Below, piece by piece: positions 24,619-36,202 of a stretch of 64,000 bases of DNA. Positions within the stretch are counted from its first letter, which is position 1. Each line of letters opens with the position of its first letter. Under the pieces are notes generated by a model. It was not told the DNA's origin and made no database searches. It saw only the letters and a program-made list of their open reading frames with translations. Position numbers and translations under genes: made by a program. Source of the stretch: Phycomyces blakesleeanus NRRL 1555(-) (Eukaryota > Mucoromycota > Mucoromycetes > Mucorales > Phycomycetaceae); assembly GCF_001638985.1 (NCBI RefSeq), contig NW_017265190.1, forward strand, positions 302,679-366,678, given 5' to 3'.

Positions 24619-26893
24619 CTAGACTTTGTTGGCAACGCAGTGTTTGACTGGGTCGTGTACTTCGGCAGAGTTCCATTGAGAAAGTGTCATAAAAGACACA
24701 AACACCATACTATGCATATGTATATGTATATGTTTATATAAATAAATAAATTAGTTATATAGCTTTTTATTACCCTATTTACAAGCTTACCATCCGATCC
24801 CTAAACAGATCAATAAATAGTCGGCCATCCGGCGCAAGAATGATAACTCGAATGCTTTGAGATGAAAGAGTGGTGGAAAAACAAAGCAAAGAGGTAGACA
24901 AAATAAAGCACCGATCAACGACACAAATTTGTCTAGCTTGTCCTTGGATCCCACAATCGCAATCCAGGCACATAAAAAGACCACAAGAACTCGAAAGACA
25001 TTCTTTTGCCATTTAACCATTGCATTGTTTTTGCCCGATCTTGTAACAAACAGGCCATTTTCCATAATTCTGATTGCCGGGAATAGTTGAAGTGGAATAG
25101 AAAGGCAAATTGCAAGTGAATAGAGGCCTTGAATGGTAGCAACAACAGGATCATGGCTTGGTAAATTCAATAATATAATTGTTTGAACACGGTTGCCAAA
25201 TGCCATGTACGACAATGAGCCCATTGATATGAACAAAAGAGTGATGAGTGCCAGGGCCCGGGTAAGTACGCGAGGGAACTTTTCTGGTTCCTTCATAGAC
25301 TCAATAATAGGGATAACTTTTTGATTATTTAGCAATGTCACTCACTATTCGGACCAATAAACAATAACAATACTTGCCTAGACCGACACCTTCAAAAGTA
25401 AAAACAGCTGTGCCAATAAAAAGGGGGAAGTGCATCGGATTCCATACCCACTGAACATCCTCCACACCAGTGAATATGAGCGCCTTAAAGTCATAGAAAA
25501 AGAGGTAAGCGAGGCCAATGACGATAAATACATCGCCTGTGAGTGCAAATACAGACAGACGTTGGATACGCCGGATCATGGCAAGGGGTATAAAAGCAAA
25601 GCTCTGGGCAAGGATCAAGAGATGCATTGGAAGTACAAGGCGACAATCAGAATAAGTCAAGACAAGCGCTTGAATATTCTCGGCAACAAACACCATGTAC
25701 GCACACACAAACCCGATCTGCGACAGAGTAATGGCCAGCAACACGGCTGTCCGCATCTTGTGCCCAAACAGTACACCTCCCATGTCTCCAAAACTGGCTG
25801 GTACTACCTGTCGTGTCTGAACCAGCAAAAGAAATGACCAAAGTGATACCAAGGCAAGTGTGATTACACCCATTATTGAGAACAAAAGGCCACCGTTGCT
25901 GAATCTAATAACATAATATTAGCTAGCTTCAAGTACAAGGCAGGGGTACTTACGCCTTAGGCAAAAACATTATGCCTTTGATTGAAATTATATAAGAGAT
26001 AGCCATTCTGGTTAACAAAACTCAAAAGATATCTGCAAGCTCGGTGATAGCTTACCAGTGGTAACAAATGACTTTAGTAGTAAGAACATGGCCTTTCCGG
26101 GTGTAGCCTTGCCCTGGATTGAGGTTGTTGGTCGTACTTTCGGTAGGAGAGGTGTTCTTTCCCGGGATCGGAGATGATGAGGGTAGCGGGGTGTAGGTGT
26201 GTGAGAAGATGGATATGTAGCAGCTGGAATAGTGTACGATTGACGCCTTTCTGTCGAATTTGGTACATGCTCTTTTTTCCAAGGGTGAGCACTGCTTAAA
26301 TGCTTGGTTACAAGAGGTTGGGAGGTTGAAGCTATTGAGGGTAATGCTTGACGATCAACCAAAGGGCGTATACGTCGAGACATTAAAAGCCTTTGGTCTA
26401 TAGAGCCTTCTGAAGAACCACCAACCCATTCTCCCTCTTCCTCTTCCTCTTGACCTTCATCTTCACCCTCTTCTTCGTCACTTTCTTGGTCTTCATCAGA
26501 GGTTGTTTCGTCTGAGTTCTCGCTGCTGTCCGATAGATCTTCTCCTCCAAAGTGACCAAACAAACAAAGAAATTCAACAAAGTTACTTGTCAAGAATTTT
26601 GGAATATCTCTACCCTGCTGGGCTGCTTTGGTCATAACAAATGCTCGTCTAAATCCGCCTGGTTCTCTTAGAGCTGTTAGCAAAGGGTCGATAGAAGGTT
26701 CATGGATAGCCGGGAGAGAGATTGACTGGGCTCTTGTGCGTCGGTGTTGATGAGCTCGTTCGACTTTGGCTACCCAAGTATATATGGAATCCGAAATAGA
26801 TCCGCCAGGTAATTGGTAATGATGTTTGGTTGTGATGAAATGTCGTTTGACGACCTCTGCAGCCTGCTCAACTGGCAGGTCTATGGTCTGCAT
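24619..26893 (-). CDS. Vacuolar amino-acid transporter, Avt3/Avt4-like (SLC36-type)
   Basis: Predicted to export neutral amino acids from the vacuole. Five exons: 26893-26056, 25975-25954, 25904-25378, 25316-24791 and 24709-24619, giving 667 residues. A long cytosolic N-terminus (about 265 residues) contains VVKRHF and LPGGSISDSIYTW, like the N-terminal block of Avt3 relatives, an acidic stretch at about 118-156, and an ERTPLLPK motif just before the membrane domain. The transporter domain starts KAMFLLLKSFVTTGIMFLPKA and contains FEGVGLVIPIIESM. Exon 2 is only 22 nt. The intron between exons 3 and 4 uses a GCAAGT donor (GC-AG). The reading frame stays open upstream of the chosen ATG, so the start is moderately certain. 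Confidence 0.85.
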
Positions 26894-27488
26894 AGTTTCA
26901 AATAAACAACCTAATCTTGAGATAAGAGAAACAGTAAAGAAAGCAAAAAAAAAGAGGAATCGACTTGAACTAGTCAAGTAAAAAAAACACTGCCCAATAA
27001 AAAAAAACGGAAAGAAACACTCTAAAAGAGAGGGCTTTTGGACAATCAATAAGAACGTCACATTAAGCTTTTGAAAAGGACTTCTGTCCCTTCCTTATTT
27101 GTGTTTGTGTATGTGTTTGTGGGAAACTCATCGGAATCTTAATCAAATTCATGCAGGGCCAATAAAAGAGACTTTAAAAACACAATCAAAGGATGAAGAA
27201 AATGATATTTTTTAAAGTGTTTGGAAATATCAAGAAGTGTAAGAATAGAAAATTAAGTGAGGGAGTAAATGAGAGTTGAACATAAAGATATTTAGAGCAA
27301 GAATGAGAGGAAGAGATTTAGATTTCCATGAAATCAAACTTGTATTTAATTCGCTTCTCACAAAGGTACTGGAGCATGAATCTATACATAAATGTATTGT
27401 ATATTTCAACAAGAGATAGGGTTGGAAATCCAATATAGCTCGAGGATAATCTTTGTAACTTTATAGCTATCCTTGCTAAGTTACACCC

Positions 27489-27987
27489 TCACACATACGC
27501 ACAACTTACCACTTGAGCAATAGCAAACCAGCTCTCCAAGGCTACCAGTCGAGCATCTTTCTCATCGGGTGCCCTGTCTTTCTTCCACAAAACAAAGCTT
27601 TCCAGAGAGTTACCAACCTTGGAAAATTTGCGCGATTGTTTTTCAGAATCTTCATCTTCGTCTTCATCATCGTATATTGGGTGATCCATTGACTCTTCTT
27701 GAGCCCACAAATGCGCTTAAATATAATATAAGCCATCAACATTAGCTGTATATAGCCGAGCGTATACCTTTGATTGTTTCATTCAAAGGAATTTCATGTC
27801 CATAAAGTCTTCTCCCGTGAATTACTGTAGTGTAAGTGCGGATTTTTTCGTTGGTTGCCTTGATCAGTGGATCAACAACAGGATCAAGGGACAGGTAATG
27901 ATTTGCATTCACTGATCCTTCTACACCAACACCAAATGGCAGTAAATGAGCTTTTGGTGTCTGCAAAAGAGATTCTTCACTAGTCAT
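27489..27987 (-). CDS. Ribonuclease H2 subunit C
   Basis: Non-catalytic scaffold subunit of the heterotrimeric RNase H2, which removes ribonucleotides from DNA and RNA-DNA hybrids. Two exons, 27987-27768 and 27715-27489, give 148 residues, typical of the subunit. Landmarks are AHLLPFGVGVEG near the N-terminus, HGRRLYGHEIPL, an acidic insert (DDEDEDEDSE), SLESFVLWKKDRAPDEKDAR and a C-terminal AIAQV, matching the order in RNASEH2C. The last codons overlap a GTAAGT donor, so a short extra exon could replace the final five residues. Confidence 0.8.
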
Positions 27988-28246
27988 TATAATCTAAAGT
28001 TTCTTTTGCTCCCTCAATTGACCAATTATAGCGCAAAATGCCAATTTTTTTTAAATATATATATATAAAAAAAGATAGAAACAAAACAGGTTGCCCTATT
28101 TAATTGAATGACGAGCGGTGGCGTGACTTGTTTCACCGATTACCATAAAAATGCAGCTGGGAGGCGGTGGGTAACTGTCCAGGCACTTTATCACCAAAAA
28201 GGGTTTCTCCAAAAAATATTTTTCTTAGCCTTCTTAGCCATTTAAG
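27988..28246. promoter_or_regulatory. Divergent promoter, RNase H2C / Doa10
   Basis: Only 259 bp separate two oppositely transcribed start codons, so the region must hold both promoters. It contains GACCAATTATA (CCAAT-like) near 28020-28030, and a TATA-like AAATATATATATATAAA run near 28053-28070. Function is inferred from position. Confidence 0.45.
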
Positions 28247-31200
28247 ATGAATGACCAAGAAGATGACCAGGGTATACATCCTTCAAAATTCTTTATTTTA
28301 CAGCCAAACCACAATCGCCCTTCTCACATTCAATTTATGCAATGCTTGTTTATAGAAGTTTGTAGAGTATGTAGGTGCGAGGCTACAGAGGAAGAGCCTC
28401 TGTTTTACCCTTGTAAATGTTCAGGAAGCATTCGATATGTACATCAAAATTGGTAGGTATACCAATAGCATATAAGTACATAAGAGTAAACTGGCTTTTA
28501 TCTATAAACAAAGAATAATATTAAGTAGAAAGATCATTATTATTATTTTTATCCAAAACTCATCCATATTCGATCATATATATTTATTGAATTCTTAAGC
28601 CTACACGAATGGCTAGCTCACAGTAAAAGAGAGTATGTAAATAAATCAATCTGATTACACATACATACATACATATGTATGGGTGAAGACTAATAGTCAT
28701 AATAGACACTGTGAGTTATGCGGGCATTCTTATGCATTTACACCAGGTAATATCGTTAGCAGAAAACCCTGTTTATTTTAATCCACAGCCCCAAGATCTT
28801 ATACAATTCGAATACAGTGTATCAGCCAGATATGCCGGCCACAATCCCATTCAAAATACTTTTACGGCAGGTCCTAAAAAAAGCCTTCATCCACCTTTGT
28901 TTCTCTGCAAGATTCTTGTTTGTCTCGATTATCTGGTTCATTGTATTGCCTTATTGCACTGTCTGGGCGACTCGATTCTGCTTGTGGACAGGCCCTAAAT
29001 ATTCTGCTGTCTTGGAACAATTAATAGGCGAAGGAGTATCCCCAGAAACACAACAAACCGTAAATACAATTGCTCAGTCTATAGCATCCGCTACTTCATC
29101 AACCTTACAAACACTACAAACCCAAACCCCAGATCTACCTTCAAATACCACAGCGCCTATTAATGATATAAGCACAAATCTACCAACCTATCCATGGTTG
29201 AAGATCATATTTTTTGTGGTTAGCTGGTTTGATAATAGACCATACGTTAGGTAAGGACTTTTTATAAATATCAAGAATTGGATAATTTAATTATATATAT
29301 ATTTCTCAGAAAGTTTTTTATGGACTGCTCCGAGGGTCAGTCACTTGTATTTTACCTATCCACAGTGACATTTATTGGATTCATGGCACGAAACTGGGTT
29401 TTAGAAAACATGCCTGTTGATATAGATCAAATCCCAGAAAATTTAGAAGATGAAGAATTGGAACAAAACGAAGACGCACAAGTTAGGAACTGGATACTTC
29501 GTATGGGGGCACAGGTCGAAATACCAGAAGTTAGACAGCCAGAGCTTCTACAACAAGACCAAGAGCCTATAATAGCTGTTGCACAGAATCTACAGCATCA
29601 ATTCCCATTACAAGATCAAGTACGAAATATCGATAACATTCCACAGGACATCAATCAAGCTGATCCTGTTATACAACAACGACCAATAGAAGAGCCTGAG
29701 CGTTTAGAAAATGTCAGAAATCGAAACGAAGGTGTATTCAACGAAGAAAACGCTATTGGAGAACTATTTGGGATCTTAGATATCAACGGACCATTGGCCA
29801 ACTTCTTGAAGAACGTAACTATTCTACTCGTATCAATCTTAGTTATACTTGTGGTATCAGTTTGGGTACCTTACTTGGTTGGGATCACATTCATTCTGGT
29901 AAGACATTTTGGGCCACGGACCTGTCAAGAGTCCAGTGAATACTACTGGCAGCTTGTGTATAAAAGGAATTAACAAACAAAAATATACAAAAAAGTCTAA
30001 TCCTATAGATATGGTACATCATGCTTTTAAAGAAATGCGATTCCTATATGACATTATAAGGCACGGAGTCTACGTTGGATGGAATACATATTTTGACCCA
30101 GCCGTTAAGCATTTATATCAACCTTACTTTGAAGCTCAATCTGGAAATAGTCCTTCTTTGAGCGTTGGCCCATTGATTGAGGAGACTCTTGGAGAATTTT
30201 GGCGTCATCTGCCTATATTCAATCAGATACCTACAAGCACAATCATATCGAATATTCCAACTCCCGTGGCAAAGCTCCTTCAAGAGAATGCCAGTTTGAC
30301 TGACACTTTACACCACATGAGCCACCAGTTCTCTAGATTGCAAATTCATTTTCACAACGCAGCTTTTGGAAGCTCCCAGTATGATCAATTGCTTTGTATT
30401 GCAATCGGTCATTTTGTTTTTCTTTTGGGCGCCCTTATTTATCTCTCCCAAAAGAGCAATGTGATTGGAAGAATCGGTCACGGAATCAAAATATTCTTGC
30501 GACAACAGGTGGTTGTTTTTAAGTTGATTATTTTCCTCTTTCTAGAAATGGTCGCCTTTCCTTGTGTGTGTGGCATTGCACTCAATATGTCGATGGCACC
30601 ATATATTTCTTCACCCCCCTTAGGACTGCGATGGATGTTGATAAAATCCCACCCTGTACAATACTTTGAGATTCATTGGTTTGCAGGATTTTCGATCATT
30701 CTCGGCTTGACACGAATAGTTCTGTGGTTTCAAAAGGTCATCCGGCCAGGTGCTGCCTGGTTTATCGAAAGCTTTGCAAACCGAGAACTAAATCTTTTTC
30801 GAGAAATTCCTGAAAGATCTATTATAGCCCAATTGTGTAAAAGTATCGCAGAACTTTTTTTCAGTTCCATATTGATCTTCTCCAGCATTGGCGGTACATT
30901 GTGGTGTATTCGTAATACAACAAACATATTGCCTTTGAGATGGAGACTAAAGTAAGTAGTTTGAAATATATATATATATTCACTGTTATTATAACTAATT
31001 TCATACAATCATTGTCTTTTGGATATCTCTTTTTAAGTGATAATTTGCCTAATTCCGAAAGTTGCCTTATTCTCCTGATGTACACTACTATCCCACATAT
31101 TCTGACATACTATCAAACAAAGAAGACTCTTCAAACGGGCTGCAAGAAAGCTTTGGAATTAGTCTGTAATCGTCTCAGATTGACATCATATATGCTCGGA

Positions 31201-32595
31201 AATCGTATACCTGAAGAAGAAGGTACACCATTCTACACCAGCTGGCTTGGATGGGTTAGTGGAAATATCGAGATGCTTGATAAGGATGGTCAGCTTGCTT
31301 TGGTTCCAAAGCGCAACACCGTAAAATGGGTTCAAGGTCGCCGTATGCTTGTACCTGTCGATCCGGATACATTACAACCTTTAGACCCTGAAGAACGCCG
31401 ACTAGGTCATCCAGCTGAATCCGGCCCAGGTGGACGTGAAGTCAACACAACTATTGTCTACCTTCCGCCTGATTTTAAAACCAGAATCGCGATGTTTTTG
31501 TTTGCTCTCTGGATATCTATAGTTGTGGCTGCTTTTTCGTTTACATTAGGGCCTATAGCTCTCGGATACTTTGTGCTTATAAAATGCTTAAGGCTCAGTC
31601 ATGATGACCGTAATGATGTGTACTCTTATTGCACCGGAGCTGTTGTTATCCTGGTACTCGGTGTCCTAGTAAGAAAGGCTATCTGTATCATCCATTCGCT
31701 GAGAAACCGGGAAAACCAGTCCAGTATCTTGGAGCTAATAAATTTAGCGATTTATGATACAGCTCGATGGGTAATTATCACAAATTCTGTTGCTTTATAC
31801 CCTTATATATTTATTATGGTCTCTGACGGGCTTTTTGAATTTACAGGTTGTTAAGGTGTCTTTTCTTGGTTTAAATTGCTGCGTCATTTTCCCTATTCTG
31901 ATAGGAATTATCCTCGAGCTTTATACTCATATTTATTGGACACCTATTGGGTCTATGGAATATAGAGTACCCCTTTTGACGTTAATGGAACGCGGTCTTG
32001 GATTGTTGGTTGTTGTAAAGCATATACACACTAAAGCGCCATACGAACCTTGGCAAAGAAACTGGAGTGCGGTAATATGACAAAAAATTTGGTTATTAAA
32101 GCCAAGGCCTTGTGTTAACAAATAAACTAAATGGTACATTTTAGATGCTTCCTACCGATGATGTCCGACACCTTGATATTTCATACGCTTTGAAACGAGT
32201 GTTTGGTCCATTGATCCTTATATGTGTTGCACTTATAGCAGTACCATTTTTTGCTGATGATTTGGCATCACGTTTGTTCGGTAAGTAATCGATAAAGCGA
32301 GATGCACCATTCTGTATCTTTGACTTCGTTAGATCTCCTATTTTTCCAACACAAAAATGCATGGCCCTTTTATTTATTTATTCCTATTGGCTTTTGATAT
32401 TTAGGCTACACAAGGCAAGATAGCACAACTCAGTGGTCATATTCAATTTCTTTGATCTGCATTATCATGTTTTTTATCCTCCGGAAGATGGCTCAAGGTG
32501 TAATGGTCTGGATACGTTCTACAAGAGAAGATGTCTTTATGCTTAGAAGAGACTTGAACAACTTTGATGGAAATCAACAGGGGATTGGACACTAG
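28247..32595 (+). CDS. ERAD E3 ubiquitin ligase Doa10/Ssm4 (MARCH6-like)
   Basis: ER and inner-nuclear-membrane ubiquitin ligase for misfolded proteins and regulated sterol enzymes. Eleven exons: 28247-28271, 28356-28452, 28600-28632, 28706-28746, 28818-29250, 29310-29898, 29996-30951, 31038-31770, 31847-32071, 32145-32280 and 32405-32595, giving 1152 residues. The N-terminal RING-CH finger reads [20 protein letters not shown], then VHQNC and CELC. It is followed by VYQPDMP and many hydrophobic spans across the remaining length. The TEB4/Doa10-type central region includes [16 protein letters not shown] and [16 protein letters not shown]. At exon 3/4 the GTATGT donor with a CTAAT branch site and AATAG acceptor gives the expected HSKREHCELC spacing. 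Intron 1 (84 nt) is a multiple of three and has no stop. The exon 7 acceptor (AAAAAAG) is less certain. Confidence 0.88.
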
Positions 32596-33218
32596 TTAGC
32601 TCTATGCATTTTTGCATACATCTACTTTACTTACTTACCTTGCAATTTTACCCCTCGTTTAGATATCTGTGTATTGACTTATTGCATGCTTTGCACAGAC
32701 TTATTTCAGAGGGCTTCCTCTTGTTGCTTTTGCTGTTTATTCTTTATTTTTATGTTTTATTTCTATTGCTGCCGCTGCCGCTGTCGCTGCCGCTGTTACT
32801 ATTATTATTGATTTTTTTTGTTTCTGCTTTTGTGCTTACCATAGTATGCCTATACACTGCTAATAGATCACTTTGAGAGTCTTTTTTTTTAAATCTTTTT
32901 TATATTATTGTGAGTTTGAGAAGGTTGTATTATTAAGGATCGAGATCCGTCTTTTAAGATTAAGTATGGTATACAATATGGGCCTTGGACTTGTATATAA
33001 AAAGGTAAAAATATGGATTGAAGACTAGGTAGTAATTTATAAAGCTGGTATTTTCTAGTATAAAATACTATATAAAGAAACGTAGATTAATTAACTGTTA
33101 TTTGAGAAAGGTAGATATAATCAATCGCATGCATTGACTAATCTACGTCATGTAGCATATAGTTTTAAGGAGCCAGCTCTGAGTCAATGCCGTTGTAATA
33201 GAGTTCTCGATGGTCTGT
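32596..33218. repeat. Intergenic with trinucleotide-rich tract
   Basis: Region between two convergent genes. A TGC/CGC-rich tract, about 12 imperfect triplets of the GCTGCCGCT type, lies at 32765-32800 and is followed by T-rich sequence. It is probably 3'UTR of the Doa10 gene. No other feature is seen. Confidence 0.4.
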
Positions 33219-34176
33219 TTAGATCTGGTTATCTTTAAAAGACTGATCTTTGGCATAACACCCATCCGAGTCCCTTGGGTTCTCCTGCAGATTATTTGTC
33301 TTGGGTTTTAGATAGTTGTTTTGCGATTCTTCTCCGGAAAGAGTGTTTTCGGAATCGACAAAACAGTGATGTCTTGGGGATGAGAGTGTGAAAAAGCGCA
33401 CTGTGAATAGACTGATGATATACTCGGGGGGTGACCAAGTGTGCATAAAGCAGAGGATAAATCGCATGTTGTAATCGAACAAGAGCATTGTCGAGAACAT
33501 TTCATTGTCATTGCAAGCAAAAAACCAGACGTAGAGAATTCCATAAAATATATACCATGATCCTTGTATAGACATGTACCAAGTCTACGGAAATTACAAA
33601 ATCTATTAGCTAGTGTACATATTAACATTACTTTTAATAACTCACGCCAACAGCTGTTGTTCTCGAATGACTCTCGGTAACTCGATTCTCTTTCCAATAT
33701 AATAGAGGTGTAAATGTGTAGACAAAGGTCGAGAAGCTGCTAATTATTGAAAGCGTGAGACAGACCATGAACACGGGTCTGAGAGGGAATGATTCATTTC
33801 TAGCAAAAAGGACTGCAATTTGGCAAATTATACCCATAGTTGCAGTGAAAAGAGTAATATTTCCAACTGTCATCAGTGGACTCCACCAGTTAAAGCCATG
33901 AATATGAGTATGTCGACCAATATCAGCAACCATCCAGCAGTGCATTGTGAGCATCAACATTGTCGAGAATAGGTAAACGAATGAATTCCACTGATCCGTC
34001 GTTACTTTCAAATACGCCAGCGTATTGACTATGCTTCCAGGAATCGTAAATATACTGAAGATCGCGATGAAGACACGTATTTTTTTTGGATGTCGTATAA
34101 CCTGATACGCTATTAGGCATGCTGCCACTAAGCAAAATACATTGCTAATCGCCAATCCAATAATTAGTTGGCTCAT
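33219..34176 (-). CDS. Unassigned multi-spanning membrane protein
   Basis: Two exons, 34176-33646 and 33584-33219, join in phase 0 (GTGAGT donor, CCGTAG acceptor) to 298 residues. Hydrophobic spans are visible near the start (IIGLAISNVFCLVAACLIAY), at IRVFIAIFSIFTIPGSIVNT, YLFSTMLMLTMHCWMVADIG, LMTVGNITLFTATMGIICQI, VFMVCLTLSIISSFSTFVYT, and in exon 2 around WYIFYGILYVWFFAC and later. Six to seven helices are likely, followed by a polar C-terminal tail of about 50 residues rich in Asn, Asp and Ser. The topology resembles a 7-TM receptor, but I see no receptor-family motif and do not assign a function. The short second exon in good frame supports a real gene. Confidence 0.7.
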
Positions 34177-34189
34177 GATAAAGGCAAAT

Positions 34190-36202
34190 AAAGAAAGCAG
34201 TTTTTGGTTTGAAGAAGTTTAAATAGAATCGATGTTGCCGTTGTTTAGGAACATGGGCAGCAGGGGGAATATGTATATATTAGGGCTGATCGCATATCCA
34301 TATAATTTAGGATGCCAGAAATATCGAGATCATTTTAATTAATTGATGAATATTCTTAATATCAATAGGAAGAGATTGCTAGATGATCGAATACTACCAA
34401 TTATTTTATAGTTAGTTCCAACCATAGACAATCTTGGTATATTGACAATAAAAAGAACTCTTCCGTATTTTTTATGGAAAATCAAACATTAATTCAACCA
34501 GGTCGAAACCCCTCTTAACTATCCAGCAATAATTATTTATGGCAAAAGGAAGGAAAGATACCAGAATATATATATATATATTGGGGTTTTTATATATATT
34601 CATGTCATTTTACAAAAAAAAAAGATCAATTCCTATTGACACTATTCTTGAAGAGGTACATGATACTCTTTTGAGTATATTGTGCTTAGGACTAAATACC
34701 TTGCCATTATTGAACTGATTGCTAGTATATCTCTATCTTGCTTACTTTACTTTCTATTTTATAAGACCCTAATGTTAGTAACTTGTATTATATATATATA
34801 CGCATCCTGTACATATCCTGTATATACTTTGGATTATTAAGGAGTAGTTACAACATAGTACGAAACAAAGAATAGAATTTTTTGTACCTAGAATAACATG
34901 GTCATACAAGTAAATCTGTGGCGCTTTTACTATAATACAATAAAGAGAATTATTAACATATAGCCAAAAGTATACGATTATTAAAAACATAAGTGCATAT
35001 AGGATACTATATACATTAAGCTAATTCATTATACTTTTTATTGTTCTTACGGCACATGCCTTTCGTTTATCTCCTTATAATAATGATTAGTCTAATTCAA
35101 CTTATTTTATATATAATATTATTAGCCGTTAATTTTTAAAGGAAGGTAAAAGAAGATAAATAACCTGTATTTAACAAATGAAAAAAAGTTGGATTTCTTT
35201 TACAGCTTGTTGTGGATAAACAAGTATTATATTATTAAATAGTTCAACAGGTTTTGTCTTCTGTAGGCTGCTCTTTCTACTAATTTTTATAAATTTTAAA
35301 ATAGGAGAAAATGTATTTTTTCCTTGTTGAGCTTTGGATGTTGTGAATAAAGTCTAGGGAATTTCATTCCTAATCTTTTTTTTTAGTTCTTCAAAAAATT
35401 ATCCTCTACTTCAGAAGTTTGTACAATATAAAGATAAAGCTTTCATTTGGGATAGATAAAGAGATCTGATATTATATTTCACGCAATTTTCTTTAGGAGA
35501 GTAATAATATAGGTTACAAATATTCAATTTTCTCATTTGATACAATTGGTGCAGACAGACTAAAAGTTCAAAAAAAAGGTAAAAAAAAGCATACGTTTAA
35601 GTCATATTATTGGACGAATGTTTTAATTAATTTTGCCCTTTTTTTTGGGCATTCAAAAAAACAGGGCAAAGGGCAAAATTTTTAATCGACTCTAATTGGT
35701 TAGTCTTCTTCCATTGCCACTACGATTGAGAAGAAAAACATTTTTCTTTATGGAGACGATGTGCGATAGGATGAGAGATCTAGGAAACCTTGTAATAAAA
35801 AGGCTTCACTTAGTGTCAGAGACGGCATTATAAGCACAATCTTATCCAATATGTACTTACATTAATTTTGAACTGTTTTTTTTTTTTAAAAAGGTGTGGA
35901 CAGTCATAAATTAGTCTGTCTACACCAATGGTGTATTTGTGACTAATCATTTTTTATGGCCAAGTCTAAATTTAGGGTGCAAACGACTGTTTTGGTACGA
36001 ATATATTGTGTTTTTCAGGACACGCTATTTTACCCTGAGGGAATAGAGAAAGACACTAGGCCCTGGGCAGGTACTGGATGTAAATACATATAAAAAAAAC
36101 TCTATTTACGGTGTTTCAAAGTTACCAATAAATACGTGAAAATAAACAGAACGGTGTTGACGACCTAAATTAATAGGATGCGACTTTGTTAACCTCACAG
36201 CC
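34190..36202. other. Intergenic, nothing recognised apart from small repeats
   Basis: AT-rich. There are TA runs near 34568-34582, an inverted GGGCAAA/TTTGCCC arrangement around 35632-35682, and several T homopolymers. No exon model could be supported. Confidence 0.5.
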
